Below, piece after piece: positions 1 to 9,251 of a DNA stretch of 36,148 nucleotides. Location: positions 1 to 36,148 of the forward strand of contig JAEPNQ010000039.1 of assembly GCA_017643305.1 (NCBI GenBank), given 5' to 3'. Each line of letters begins with the position of its first letter. The first letter of the stretch is position 1. A program made the translations under genes and the position numbers. The DNA is from Marinibacterium sp. (GTDB taxonomy: Bacteria; Pseudomonadota; Alphaproteobacteria; Rhodobacterales; Rhodobacteraceae). A model generated the notes under the pieces. The model had not been told where the DNA came from, searched no databases, and saw only the letters and a list, made by a program, of their open reading frames with translations.

Positions 1-1
1 T

Positions 2-478
2 GGCCTGTCCGTTGCCCGCGCGGGTATCCGCAAAATCGTGATCGTGAATTCCCACGGTGGGAATGCGGACATAAACTCCATTCTAGCGCGCGAACTGCGG
101 GTGCAGGCGAACATGCTGGCGGTGAAATGTTCCTGGGGCAGCTTCGGTTTGCCGGAAGGCCTGGTTGGTGCGCAGGAATGGGATATGGGTCTGCATGGCG
201 GTGATGTGGAAACCTCTCTTATGCTGGCCATCGCACCGAATACGGTAAACATGGCGCAGGCGCCGAACGCGCTGGCATCGGATTGGTTTACGCCAGTGCC
301 GCCCGTGGGTACGGTCAGCTATGGCTGGATTGCCTCTGATCTGCATGATGCTGGCGTGGCGGGGGATGCAACGCAGGCGACTGCGGACAAAGGCCGGGCG
401 ATTATCACCCATCAGGCGCGCGGATTTATCGACATGTTGCGCAAGGTCGAAGAGATGGCTGTGCCGTCCAGGTCATAG
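2..478 (+). CDS. Creatininase-family amidohydrolase, C-terminal part (5' end outside window)
   Basis: The reading frame is open from the first bases and ends at TAG 476-478, so only the last ~158 residues are present. The family hallmark VNSHGGN lies near the start, followed by LHGGDVETSLMLAI, which corresponds to the metal-binding H-x-G-(E/D)-x-E-T-S segment of creatinine amidohydrolases. Members are cytoplasmic metal-dependent (Zn/Mn) enzymes that hydrolyse cyclic or linear amides. Substrates range from creatinine to intermediates of flavin or mycofactocin metabolism, so the substrate cannot be named here. The usual Glu of the HAGE motif is Asp in this protein. The next gene downstream is a pseudogene, so no operon partner is visible. 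Family assignment is good; the specific reaction is unknown. Confidence 0.8.
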   Translation, partial: GLSVARAGIRKIVIVNSHGGNADINSILARELRVQANMLAVKCSWGSFGLPEGLVGAQEWDMGLHGGDVETSLMLAIAPNTVNMAQAPNALASDWFTPVPPVGTVSYGWIASDLHDAGVAGDATQATADKGRAIITHQARGFIDMLRKVEEMAVPSRS

Positions 479-553
479 GTGTGTTGCGTTTTGCGGCCGA
501 CGCAATTGACGCAGAGGCTTGTCGGTAAGAGCGTTCCTCCACAGGATGCCGTC

Positions 554-1943
554 ATGAGCCCAATTTTGAAAATCACCCCGTTCGAAGAGTTAACTATCGG
601 CATGTAGGTCGAGATGCGTCGTCTGTGCAGGCAGGACGATATGTTCGTGTTCGCTCATAGCGTGGGAAATCTGGGTCGACCACGAGGAGGGCACCCGCAT
701 CGTGAGCGGAGAAGCGGAGGCGCCGGCTCCGGTTGTCCCGATTGAATTCGGCGCTGCAGAGATGCCCGGACTAACCGTGCAGCGGCACGTGCATTTTGAC
801 CGGCTGTTGAAACAGACCGCACCGTTGCCCGCCCTGAAAACCGCAGTGATCGCGCCGGAGGAAGCCGAAGCGCTGGGCGGGGCGTTGCTGGCCGCGGAAC
901 ACACTTTGATTGATCCGATCCTGATTGGCGACGCCGCCCTGATCCGCGAAGCGGCGGACGAGATCGGCAAGGATGTCTCGTGCTATCCAATCATTGATGT
1001 TCCGGGTCATAGGGCGGCCATAGCGTATGTGGTCTTTATGATACGTTCCGGTGAGGCGGCCGCGGTGATGAAAGGTCATCTGCACACCAGCACGCTGCTG
1101 AGCGAGGTGGTCAGACGGGATTGCGGATTGCGGGGTAGGCGGCTCATAAGCCACGTTTTCGTCATGGATGTGCCCGGGCTGGAGTATTTGTTGCTGGTTA
1201 CGGACGCCGCATTCCACTACGGCCATTCGTTCGTAAACGACACTTTCGCCATCCCGCGCCGGTTCTATGACGAAGGCGTGCGCCGTTATGGGTTTCGTGG
1301 GCTCAGCTACGATTACCCAACCGGGCGCTTGCGCGAAGACTGGCCGCATCTGGCGGCTGGGCGGGTGGTGATCGCGCACCGTGGCAACGGGGCCAGCATG
1401 TGTGCGGTCCGCAATGGACGCAGCGTGGCCTCCACCATGGGCTTCACCGCGCTGGACGGTTTGCCGATGGGTACCCGATCCGGTTAACTGGACCCCGGCG
1501 TGCTGCCGCACCTGTTGGACAAAGGCATGTCGCCGTCGGAACTGACTGGCATGCTCTATCGCGACAGCGGTTTGCTGGGGTTGTCCAGGATCAGCCATGA
1601 CATGCGTACGCTGTTGAACAGCGATACTGACAATGGTCAGCAGGCGATTGATTATTATGTGTTCCGCATCCGCCGCGAACTGGGCGGGCTGGCTGCCGTG
1701 TTAGGCGGGCTGGACGGGTTGGTTTTTGCTGGGGGCGTCGGGGAAAACAGTGCAGAAATTCGTGCGCGTGTTTTGGACGGGATGGAATTTCTGGGTCTCG
1801 GTGTGAACGAGGCCGCCAATGCTGCCAACGAAACACGCATCGGTGCTGGGCGTACGCCGGTTCTGGTAATCCAGACGGATGAGGAACGCGTGATCGCGCG
1901 GGCCGTTGTACAACGGTTGGGTGCTGGCGGTGCGACCACTTAG
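554..1943 (+). pseudogene. Decayed fusion relic: MaoC-type enoyl-CoA hydratase / phosphate acetyltransferase / acetate kinase
   Basis: Three adjoining pieces form a broken gene. From ATG 554 the frame reads [17 protein letters not shown] and stops at TAG 605-607; the same frame then continues with [20 protein letters not shown], a MaoC-like N-terminus. A different frame (from about 670, ATG/GTG near 702) resumes at the hydratase end ([17 protein letters not shown]) and runs into phosphotransacetylase sequence ([29 protein letters not shown]). Near 1205-1220 this passes directly into acetate kinase ([43 protein letters not shown]). TAA 1485-1487 interrupts the kinase; the remainder (FAGGVGENSAEIR) continues in the same frame to TAG 1941-1943. 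Intact relatives are normally a hydratase/Pta protein of roughly 460 residues next to an acetate kinase of roughly 390. Here the hydratase middle, the Pta C-terminus and the kinase N-terminus are missing. No functional product is expected. Confidence 0.85.
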
Positions 1944-2062
1944 CCGAAACGATATAAGCCAAAGCTATATAAATTATTGATTTTCATGATATTCTGCATC
2001 CAACCATCTGCGCTTTGCAGACTTCACCTACCCGGCCCGTATCGTTTGGAAAGGGAGCCACC

Positions 2063-3541
2063 ATGTTCCAAAAAATCACCGCAGCTCTCGTAGGTCTGAC
2101 GTACACCACCGCTCTGGCCCATGAGCTGTCGCAGGCATCGAATGAATGGTTTGCCTCGGGCCAGGCTGCATTGCAGGCCGCACTGGCCAAGCAGGTTAAC
2201 ACCAACACCGCCAGGAATATGATCATCCTGATCTCCGACGGGAACGGCGTAGGCACGAACTATGCCTCGCGTCTCTGGGCCGGTCAGCAGGCGGGTGGCT
2301 ATGGTGAGGACCATGTTCAGGCGCATGAAGCGTTCCCGAACCTCGCGCTGGTCAAGACCTACAACACCAACGCCCAGACCCCCGACTCGGCAGGCACCGG
2401 GACGGCGATGATGTCGGGCATTAAGACCAAGGCGGGCATCGTCGGCATGAATGCCAATGTAAACCGTGGGGACTGCGCAACCATCGCAGGTAACACCGTG
2501 GCGACGATGAATGAGATTATGGCCGCTGCGGGCAAGGCGACCGGTGTCGTGTCTACGGCGCGGATCACTCATGCTACGCCTGCGTCCGCCTATTCGCACT
2601 CCGTAGATCGGAACTTCGAAGCGCGCGTTCCCAAAGGCTGCACCCAGCAGGCCGATATTGCGACCCAGCTGATCGAAGCAATGAAGGCCGGAACGATTGC
2701 TGTGGCCATGGGTGGTGGGCGCCGGAATTTTCTAGGCAAGGATCTGACAGACGAAGAGGGCAAATCAGGCCGTCGGGCCGAAGGTGAAAACCTGATCGCA
2801 GCTGCACAGGCCAACGGCATCGCCTATGTATGGGACCAGGCCACGTTCGAGGCGCTGCCTTTGGATGGCACCCCGGTTTTGGGGCTGTTTGAAGCCAGTC
2901 ACATGAAGTACGAAGCCGACCGCAGTGATGAACCGTCACTGGCCGAAATGACCGCCGCAGCCATCAAGATGCTGCAGGGCAATTATGCTGGATTCTTCCT
3001 GCAGGTCGAAGCAGGACGCGTTGATCATGCGAACCACGGCGGCAACCTTGCACGCGTGGTGCGGGACCAGAAGGCCTTTGCCGATGCGGTTGCAATGGCG
3101 GATGCACTGACAGACGATGCCGACACGTTGATTGTTGTCACCGCTGATCATGAACATGCAATAGCCTTCAACGGCTATTGCGGGCGTGGGTCGGACATTC
3201 TGGGGCTGTGCATGGGTATCAACAGCGCGGGTGTGGAACACACCGGCAAACCGGTCACTGCCAGCGATGATAAACCCTACACCGTCGCGGGCTACCTGAA
3301 TGGTGCGGGCAGTGTTCTGCGTGAAGACATGAACTGGGCCGGTGTCCGTCCGCCGTTAACGCAGGAAGAAGCGACTGACCTGGATTACGTTCAGCAGGCT
3401 TTGATCCCGCGCTCCTCGGAAACCCATTCTGGTGAAGACGTTGCCATTTACGCCAAAGGCCCCTGGGCGCATTTGTTTGATGGCACGATTGAGCAGAATG
3501 TGATCTTCCACGTCATGCTTCATGCAGCGACTGCCAACTGA
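2063..3541 (+). CDS. PhoA-type alkaline phosphatase, exported
   Basis: This 492-residue protein hydrolyses phosphate monoesters in the periplasm using metal ions and a phosphoserine intermediate. Visible family motifs are the metal ligand in ILISDGNGVG (D59), the nucleophile in TPDSAGTGTAMMSG (S109), ITHATPASAYSHS, QVEAGRVDHANHGG (metal-site Asp/His), VVTADHEHA, and the late His in YAKGPWAHLF. The N-terminus (MFQKITAALVGLTYTTALAHE) is a short signal peptide with probable cleavage after ALA. The start at 2063 is chosen because AAGGGAGCC precedes it; an in-frame start at 2015 has no Shine-Dalgarno and would spoil the signal peptide. The upstream gap is A/T rich (about 1960-1990), a plausible promoter, but I see no convincing PHO box. 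The gene is complete; the substrate range is inferred from the family. Confidence 0.93.
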   Translation: MFQKITAALVGLTYTTALAHELSQASNEWFASGQAALQAALAKQVNTNTARNMIILISDGNGVGTNYASRLWAGQQAGGYGEDHVQAHEAFPNLALVKTYNTNAQTPDSAGTGTAMMSGIKTKAGIVGMNANVNRGDCATIAGNTVATMNEIMAAAGKATGVVSTARITHATPASAYSHSVDRNFEARVPKGCTQQADIATQLIEAMKAGTIAVAMGGGRRNFLGKDLTDEEGKSGRRAEGENLIAAAQANGIAYVWDQATFEALPLDGTPVLGLFEASHMKYEADRSDEPSLAEMTAAAIKMLQGNYAGFFLQVEAGRVDHANHGGNLARVVRDQKAFADAVAMADALTDDADTLIVVTADHEHAIAFNGYCGRGSDILGLCMGINSAGVEHTGKPVTASDDKPYTVAGYLNGAGSVLREDMNWAGVRPPLTQEEATDLDYVQQALIPRSSETHSGEDVAIYAKGPWAHLFDGTIEQNVIFHVMLHAATAN

Positions 3542-3549
3542 TACCAATT

Positions 3550-4029
3550 ATGAAACACTGGCAGGCCCGCATCGGGCCAGCCCCTGCACAAGAGCCGTCC
3601 ACCGTGCCGCACCTTGACCGACGAAATGCCCTGAATTTGACGGCCGCTGCACTGGTGGCCCCGTCTTTGTCCTTGGCGGATGGCCCCATCCGGCTTCGGG
3701 ATCTTTATGATCGCAACGGCGGGTTTTCCCCACTTGCCAGAGACCATAAAGGACAGCGGGTGGAGATTGCCGGCTACATGGCTCCACCCCTAAAGGCCAA
3801 CGCCTGGTTTTTCGTACTGACGAAAATGCCGATGGCGGTATGCCCTTTCTGCGAAACTGAAGCTGAATGGCCCGAAGACATACTGGCCGTTTATACCAAG
3901 CGGCAGGTGAAGCCGGTACCGTTCAACGTGAAGATCAAGACACGGGGTATTCTCGCGTTTGGTGCGCTTCGCGATCCGGAAACTGGGTTTCTCAGCCTGA
4001 TCCGACTGGTGGATGCCACTTATGGCTAG
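3550..4029 (+). CDS. Exported small protein, possibly DUF3299-like, coupled to an ABC transporter
   Basis: As drawn the protein has 159 residues. An in-frame GTG at 3604 gives MPHLDRRNALNLTAAALVAPSLSLADG, a cleaner N-terminus with a twin-arginine-like signal, and may be the true start; neither start has a strong Shine-Dalgarno. The mature part contains VEIAGYMAPPLK and a CPFC pair (MAVCPFCETEAEWPEDI) before a beta-rich C-terminus (VKIKTRGILAFG). The motif order resembles DUF3299 proteins, which often travel with MacB/FtsX-type ABC systems; this assignment is tentative. The 3' end overlaps the ATPase start by 8 bases, so the two are probably translated together. The CPFC cysteines could bind metal or be redox active, which is inference. 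No precise function is known. Confidence 0.65.
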   Translation: MKHWQARIGPAPAQEPSTVPHLDRRNALNLTAAALVAPSLSLADGPIRLRDLYDRNGGFSPLARDHKGQRVEIAGYMAPPLKANAWFFVLTKMPMAVCPFCETEAEWPEDILAVYTKRQVKPVPFNVKIKTRGILAFGALRDPETGFLSLIRLVDATYG

Positions 4030-4708
4030 CGCGGATACTGCCCGGCTGGCGCTGCGGAACCTCCGCGTTGGGCGCCCGGATGGCACATTTATCCTTGATA
4101 TCGCTGGTCTAAAGGCCGAGCCGGGTCAATGCATTGGCGTTCGCGGTCCGTCCGGTGCGGGCAAGTCGATGTTGTTAATGGCGATGGCCGGTCTGCTGGA
4201 GGGTGCGGCGGGGGATTTGCGCTGGGGTCAGACGGACTTGCTGACACGAAACAGTGGCGCGCGGGCGGCCTTTCGCCAGACCCATGTCGGCATGATCTTT
4301 CAGGACTTTCTGCTGTTTGATGAACTGAGTGCACTGGCCAACGCCTCCGTGTCTTTAGGGTTTGTTAAGGTTGGCGATCGCGCCGCGATCAAGGCTCGTG
4401 CGGCGAATTGGCTGCGGCAGCTTGGGTTGCAGGATCTTGATCGGCCGGTGGCCTCTTTCTCGGGCGGGGAACGGCAAAGGGTGGCCGTGGCCCGTGCGCT
4501 GGCAAATGATCCCGCGATATTGCTGGCTGATGAACCCACCGCCGCGCTGGATTGGTACACAGCGGATCGATTGTCCACTGATCTGATCCAAGCGGCGCGG
4601 TCTGGTAACAAGACGCTGATCGCCGCAAGTCATGATACGTCGTTTCTGGACCGCATGGACCGGATCATAACGCTGGATCACGGACGAATGGTGGAGGGGG
4701 CGGCGTGA
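4022..4708 (+). CDS. ABC transporter ATP-binding protein, LolD/MacB-like
   Basis: This 228-residue nucleotide-binding subunit powers the permease encoded next. It has Walker A GPSGAGKS (residues 42-49), Q-loop Q94 (MIFQDFLL), signature FSGGERQRV (146-154), Walker B ILLADEP (166-172) with catalytic E171, and switch His204 (ASHDT). Length and motif spacing match the LolD/MacB/FtsE subfamily, which drives mechanotransmission at the inner membrane rather than classical import. An in-frame ATG at 4013 is possible, but 4022 has the better spaced GGTGG element and overlaps the upstream stop by 8 bases. The stop codon TGA (4706-4708) overlaps the permease ATG. All catalytic motifs are intact; the substrate is not identifiable. 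Confidence 0.92.
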   Translation: MASADTARLALRNLRVGRPDGTFILDIAGLKAEPGQCIGVRGPSGAGKSMLLMAMAGLLEGAAGDLRWGQTDLLTRNSGARAAFRQTHVGMIFQDFLLFDELSALANASVSLGFVKVGDRAAIKARAANWLRQLGLQDLDRPVASFSGGERQRVAVARALANDPAILLADEPTAALDWYTADRLSTDLIQAARSGNKTLIAASHDTSFLDRMDRIITLDHGRMVEGAA

Positions 4709-6021
4709 TGTCTGGCTGGTCCGATCTGTCCGCAACGTGGCAGGACGCGTTGATCTGCCTGGCCCTGCTGGGACCGGGCGCGGTCGCAGGTTCGGTCGTC
4801 TTGCGGGGCTTTGCACCCTGGGCGTTGGTTGCGGCTTTTCTGCGTCGTTTCGTCTGGACCAACCTGCTGTTTGTCATCTTGATCGCGGCCTCGGTCGCGC
4901 TGGGCATCGGGCTTGTGGCACAAGAACGCGCGCTGCGCATGGGCGGGGCGCGGGCCACTGACAAGTTCGATCTGATCATTTCAGCACCGGGCAGTGAACT
5001 GTCGGTAACCCTGGCTGCTGTTTTTCTACAGCCCATGCAGCTGCAATTGCTGGATGGGTCCACCTTTGCAGAGATCGAAGCGTCACCCGGCGTCGCCCTG
5101 GCTGCGCCGCTGGTTTTTGGTGACAGCTTTGGTTCAGCCCCGATTGTCGGGACAACTGCAGCTTTTGTGGATCATCTTGCCGGGCCGGTTGCGGAAGGCC
5201 GTGTCTGGCAGAAGGCAGGGGAGGCCATTGTGGGCGCAACCTTGCCGTTGACGTTCGGCGATGGATTTGTGCCTGCGCATGGGTATGGGGAAGCGGCGGA
5301 TCAGGACGCTCATAAAGGCGCGCCAGAACACCGGGTTGTCGGGCGTATGGCTGCAACTGGTACGCCGTGGGACCGAGCCATCCTGCTCCCGATTGAATCT
5401 GTCTGGCAGGTCCATGGTCTCGCCACAGGGCATGCGCCGGACCGCGTTGCGCAAATGGGCGCGCCGTTTGATGCAGCCTTCATGCCCGGTGTTCCGGTCA
5501 TGGTGGTCAAAGCTGCATCATTGCCTGCAACTTATGCGGTTCAGTCGCGGTGGCAGTCGGACACCCGGACCATGGCGGTTTTTCCGGGGGCAGTCCTGTC
5601 TGGCCTGTACCGGGTGATGGGCAATGTGCGTGTGGCGATGTCTGCGATCTCTTCCTTGGCGCAAGGTCTTGTAGCAGCGAGCATTTTGGCTGGGCTGCTG
5701 ATCCTTCTGCGGTTGTTGGGTCGGCAACTTGCGCTGCTGCGTGTGCTCGGTGCTCCGGCTCGTTTTGTTCTGGCGGTGGTCTGGAGTTATTGCGCCCTAT
5801 TGCTGGCTATCGGAACGCTGGTGGGGCTGGCCGCCGGAGTTGGGCTGGCGGCCGCGCTGTCGAATTGGGTCAGCGGAGAGACGGGAGTTCTCATCTACGC
5901 CACCATTGGCTGGACCGAATTGCATCTGACCGCGGGCTTCCTGTCGGTTGTGGCCGCGTTGTCATTACTTCCCGGTTGGGTCATTTCCCGAAACGCCAAT
6001 GTGGCAGATCTGCGGTTATGA
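4708..6021 (+). CDS. FtsX-like ABC permease
   Basis: This 437-residue membrane protein partners the ATPase. Hydrophobic segments lie near residues 15-35 and 50-70, and three more fall in the last ~140 residues (around AQGLVAASILAGLLILLRLL, VLAVVWSYCALLLAIGTLVG, and LTAGFLSVVAALSLLP). A large soluble domain lies between them, which is the classic MacB/FtsX layout. The first two hydrophobic stretches are close together, so the exact N-terminal topology is uncertain. ATG 4708 overlaps the preceding TGA by one base and follows a purine-rich GGAGGGGG; GTG 4705 is a weaker alternative. With the exported CPFC protein this makes a three-gene unit. Its 3' end overlaps the convergent carboxylase gene by six bases (TTATGA supplies both stop codons). 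A role in moving a lipid, lipoprotein or metal-linked cargo is possible but unproven. Confidence 0.88.
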   Translation: MSGWSDLSATWQDALICLALLGPGAVAGSVVLRGFAPWALVAAFLRRFVWTNLLFVILIAASVALGIGLVAQERALRMGGARATDKFDLIISAPGSELSVTLAAVFLQPMQLQLLDGSTFAEIEASPGVALAAPLVFGDSFGSAPIVGTTAAFVDHLAGPVAEGRVWQKAGEAIVGATLPLTFGDGFVPAHGYGEAADQDAHKGAPEHRVVGRMAATGTPWDRAILLPIESVWQVHGLATGHAPDRVAQMGAPFDAAFMPGVPVMVVKAASLPATYAVQSRWQSDTRTMAVFPGAVLSGLYRVMGNVRVAMSAISSLAQGLVAASILAGLLILLRLLGRQLALLRVLGAPARFVLAVVWSYCALLLAIGTLVGLAAGVGLAAALSNWVSGETGVLIYATIGWTELHLTAGFLSVVAALSLLPGWVISRNANVADLRL

Positions 6022-9000
6022 ACGCCCGGTCGCGCGCCAGCCATTCATGATCCAGCTGCGGGTTTCGGCCGGATCGATCACGGCATCGATTTCCTGCAGC
6101 GAGGCCACGTTCATTGCCTGTCCTCGTTCGTAGAATTGCGCCACCAGCTTGTCGAAAAGAGCCTGCTTTTCTTCCGGGCTGCCGGTCGCATCCAGCTCCT
6201 TGCGGTAGCCAAGCTCCACCGCGCCTTCGAGCCCCATCGCGCCAAATTCCCCTGTCGGCCAGGAAACAACAAAAGCAGGCGCGGCAAAGCTGCCGCCCGC
6301 CATCGCCTGCGCGCCAATGCCGTAGCCCTTGCGCAGGACCACGGTGAACAGGTCATGCGCCATAGCTGCCCCGGCACCGATCAGAGCGCAGGCACTTTGC
6401 ACGCCACCCTGACGTTCGCTTTCCGGACCGACCATGAAGCCGGGCGTGTCGCAAAGGGCGATCACCGGCATACCAAACCGACCGCACAGCTGCAGGAACC
6501 CTGCGCCCTTTTCCGACGCCGCAGCATCAAGCGCGCCGCCCAGGTGGTGAGGGTTGTTTGCGATCAGCCCGAAGGGTACGCCTTCGATCCGGCAAAACCC
6601 AGTGATCATGCCGGGGGCGTATTGCGCGCGGAGCTCTGTAAATGTGCAGGTGTCGACCAGTCCCGCAATAGCCTCCCGGATGTTGTAGACCCGTTTGCGG
6701 TTCTCTGGCACAACATGGCGCAGCATGCGCTGATCCGGGGCAGACCAGTCGCTGACTGGTCCTTGGAAATAGCCAAAAATTTTCTTGGTCAGTGTCGTGG
6801 CCTCGGCTTCGTCATTGGCCAGAACATCGACCAGACCAATTTCCGCCTGCATGGGGGCTGGCCCGATATCCTTGGGCGAATGGGCGCCCAGCCCGCCCGC
6901 TTCGACCATGGCCGGGCCGCCCAGACCGATCCAGCTGTCGCACGTGGCAATCTTGATGTCACAGGCTCCAAACACGGCGGCATTACCGGCAAAACAGTAG
7001 CCTGAATTCACGCCGATGCTGGGCTTGTCACCGGTCAGCCGCGTCATCAGGTTGAATGTCATCACGTCCAGCCCGCTGACGCTGACCTCGGAATAATCGA
7101 CATCGCCGGGCCGCCCGCCGCCGCCTTCGGTATAAAAGATGACTGGCAGCCTCTGGTCGCGGGCGATTTCCAGAATGCGGTCGGTTTTCTTATGGCCGTG
7201 AAAGCCCTGTGTCCCCGCCATGACCGACCCGTCATACAGAAGCAGCGCCGCTCGCGATGCCTCGGACCCGAACTGGTCGCTGTTGATATGTCCCACACCA
7301 GTGATAATCCCGTCCGCGGGGGATGTGGCCATGAGTGTTTCCGGATCACGCCGACGCCGCTGAGCGGCATAGACCATCTGGCCATATTCCATGAACGGCA
7401 TGCCGTCGGTCAGATCGCGCAGGTTTTCGCGCGCAGTCCGTTGGTTGCGGGACCGTCGGCGCTTGACCGCTTCGGGCCGGCTTTCATCTAGCGTCATGGC
7501 GGTCCGGTCCAGCACGCGCTGCAGGTCCGGGCGGATGTGGTCAGGGTCGATGCCTGTATCTTCGACGGTATCTGCGTTTTCTGCGTCTAACGGCTCTATC
7601 CGGAACAGCAGATCTGCCTCACCCACTGCTGCGCCAGGGACGACCAGTGCCTGTACGATCCGGCAGGCCTGTGGCGCGCGCAGTTCATGTTGCATCTTCA
7701 TCGCTTCAAGCACTGCCAGCAGGCCACCTGCGGGCACCACTTGGCCCGGCTCCGTGTCGATGGATACGATGTTGGCGGACATGGGCGCGGTGATGGCGTC
7801 GGTATCACCTGCGTGTTGGGTCACGGCGTCGGGTGTGACCTGTGCAACCAGATCGGTATTGACCGACCAGTTCACCACTTCTGGGCAGTCCAGCAAGACA
7901 GAGAGCAGGGCGGTGTTCGTCTCCACACCTTGAATGGCAAACTCCGACAAAGCACGCCGAGCCCGGCCCAAGGTGCGGGACAGCGTAGACTTGTCTGACA
8001 CGATCAGCTTGGCCAAAAGTGGGTCGAATCCAGCATTGGGGGCGTAGCCCGGCTCACCATGGGTATCGACACGGACACCGGGGCCGCCCGGCAGTTGGAA
8101 CCTGGTCAGCGTGCCCGTCGCGGCGACGGGACCAAGAGCGGTCATCCGTTCCGCATTGATGCGCAACTGCACGGCATGGCCACGTGCAGGCTGGTCTGTC
8201 AGTTCCAGCTCGGCCAGCGTCCGCCCAGAGGCAATCGCAAGCTGGGCTTCGACCAGATCCAACCCCAACCAATCTTCGGTTACTGTATGTTCGACCTGCA
8301 GGCGCGGGTTGACCTCCAGGAAATACCATCCTTGATCCGGGGTCGCGCCGGGCTCCACAAGGAATTCGACCGTGGCCAGTGATTGCAGGCTTTCGGATTG
8401 GCCCAACTGTACGGCAGCATTCAGGATCGCATCCCGCAGGTCCGGGGCCAGAACAGGTGCGGGTGCGAGTTCCAATATCTTCTGATGTCGCCGTTGGAGC
8501 GAACAATCACGGTCCCACAAATGGCGCACCTGCCGGCCATCGCCGATCAATTGCACCTCGATATGCCGGATGTCCGGCAGGTGGCGTTCGGCAAACAATG
8601 CCCCATTCCCGCTGGCGGCAATGGCTTCGTTTTCGCACTGGGTAAAGATCGCTGGCGCATCGCTTGCATCACGCAGCACACGCATGCCGCGCCCACCGCC
8701 GCCAGAGGCAGATTTCACCATAACCGGCGCGCCGCACTCGGCCAGGAACGCTTGCAGATCTGTGGCATCCCTCAACGGGGAACGCGCGGCTACAACTGGA
8801 ATGCCCAGCAACTGCGCCTTGTCGCGGGCGGATATCTTGTTGCCCAATGCCTCCAGCGCGGTTGGGGCCGGGCCGACAAAATGTAGACCTGCCTCTGCAC
8901 AGGCCTGCGCAAAGGCCGGGCTTTCACTGAGAAACCCGTAGCCGGGATGCACCGCGTCACATCCATGATCACCCGCTACGGCGATCAGCGCATCCGCGTC

Positions 9001-9180
9001 CAGATAGGCCGCAGGTCCTTGTCCGGGCAGCCGGGCCTGTTCCGTTGCGTGTCGCAGATGCGGGTTTTCGGAATCGTCCACAGGGGCAACGGCAAGCGTT
9101 TCTATCCCCATATCCGCCGCCGTGCGGGCGATACGAATGGCGATTTCACCGCGATTTGCGATCAGAAGCTTCCGGATCAT
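6016..9180 (-). CDS. Single-chain biotin-dependent acyl-CoA carboxylase (BC-BCCP-CT fusion)
   Basis: This 1054-residue multidomain protein carboxylates an acyl-CoA using ATP, bicarbonate and biotin. The biotin carboxylase domain opens with IRKLLIANRGEIAIRIART and contains the ATP-grasp glycine loop KSASGGGGRGM and FLEVNPRLQVEH. The biotinyl domain carries VLEAMKMQHEL with the biotin-accepting Lys at about residue 495. The carboxyltransferase halves follow (GYCFAGNAAVFGACD; LCDTPGFMVGPESE; GQAMAGGSFAAPAF). The start at 9180 is chosen because GAGTGGAGGTCGC directly precedes ATG and because the BC domain begins there; a longer frame to 9267 adds only non-conserved residues. Single-chain enzymes of this type in alphaproteobacteria and actinobacteria include long-chain acyl-CoA carboxylases, but the substrate here is unknown. 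It lies 71 bases after the DUF1254 gene, so one operon is plausible. Confidence 0.92.
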   Translation of the reverse strand: MIRKLLIANRGEIAIRIARTAADMGIETLAVAPVDDSENPHLRHATEQARLPGQGPAAYLDADALIAVAGDHGCDAVHPGYGFLSESPAFAQACAEAGLHFVGPAPTALEALGNKISARDKAQLLGIPVVAARSPLRDATDLQAFLAECGAPVMVKSASGGGGRGMRVLRDASDAPAIFTQCENEAIAASGNGALFAERHLPDIRHIEVQLIGDGRQVRHLWDRDCSLQRRHQKILELAPAPVLAPDLRDAILNAAVQLGQSESLQSLATVEFLVEPGATPDQGWYFLEVNPRLQVEHTVTEDWLGLDLVEAQLAIASGRTLAELELTDQPARGHAVQLRINAERMTALGPVAATGTLTRFQLPGGPGVRVDTHGEPGYAPNAGFDPLLAKLIVSDKSTLSRTLGRARRALSEFAIQGVETNTALLSVLLDCPEVVNWSVNTDLVAQVTPDAVTQHAGDTDAITAPMSANIVSIDTEPGQVVPAGGLLAVLEAMKMQHELRAPQACRIVQALVVPGAAVGEADLLFRIEPLDAENADTVEDTGIDPDHIRPDLQRVLDRTAMTLDESRPEAVKRRRSRNQRTARENLRDLTDGMPFMEYGQMVYAAQRRRRDPETLMATSPADGIITGVGHINSDQFGSEASRAALLLYDGSVMAGTQGFHGHKKTDRILEIARDQRLPVIFYTEGGGGRPGDVDYSEVSVSGLDVMTFNLMTRLTGDKPSIGVNSGYCFAGNAAVFGACDIKIATCDSWIGLGGPAMVEAGGLGAHSPKDIGPAPMQAEIGLVDVLANDEAEATTLTKKIFGYFQGPVSDWSAPDQRMLRHVVPENRKRVYNIREAIAGLVDTCTFTELRAQYAPGMITGFCRIEGVPFGLIANNPHHLGGALDAAASEKGAGFLQLCGRFGMPVIALCDTPGFMVGPESERQGGVQSACALIGAGAAMAHDLFTVVLRKGYGIGAQAMAGGSFAAPAFVVSWPTGEFGAMGLEGAVELGYRKELDATGSPEEKQALFDKLVAQFYERGQAMNVASLQEIDAVIDPAETRSWIMNGWRATGRS

Positions 9181-9251
9181 GCGACCTCCACTCAGGTCCG
9201 GTCCGGACCCCGCACCCTTGGTAGAGCAGCCATTGGCGGGGTGTGCAATCT

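Noticed and set aside
771-1598. Long antisense reading frame opposite the MaoC-Pta-AckA relic
   Set aside because: The translation has no recognisable motif and mirrors the third-position GC bias of the plus-strand coding sequence; it is a shadow frame.
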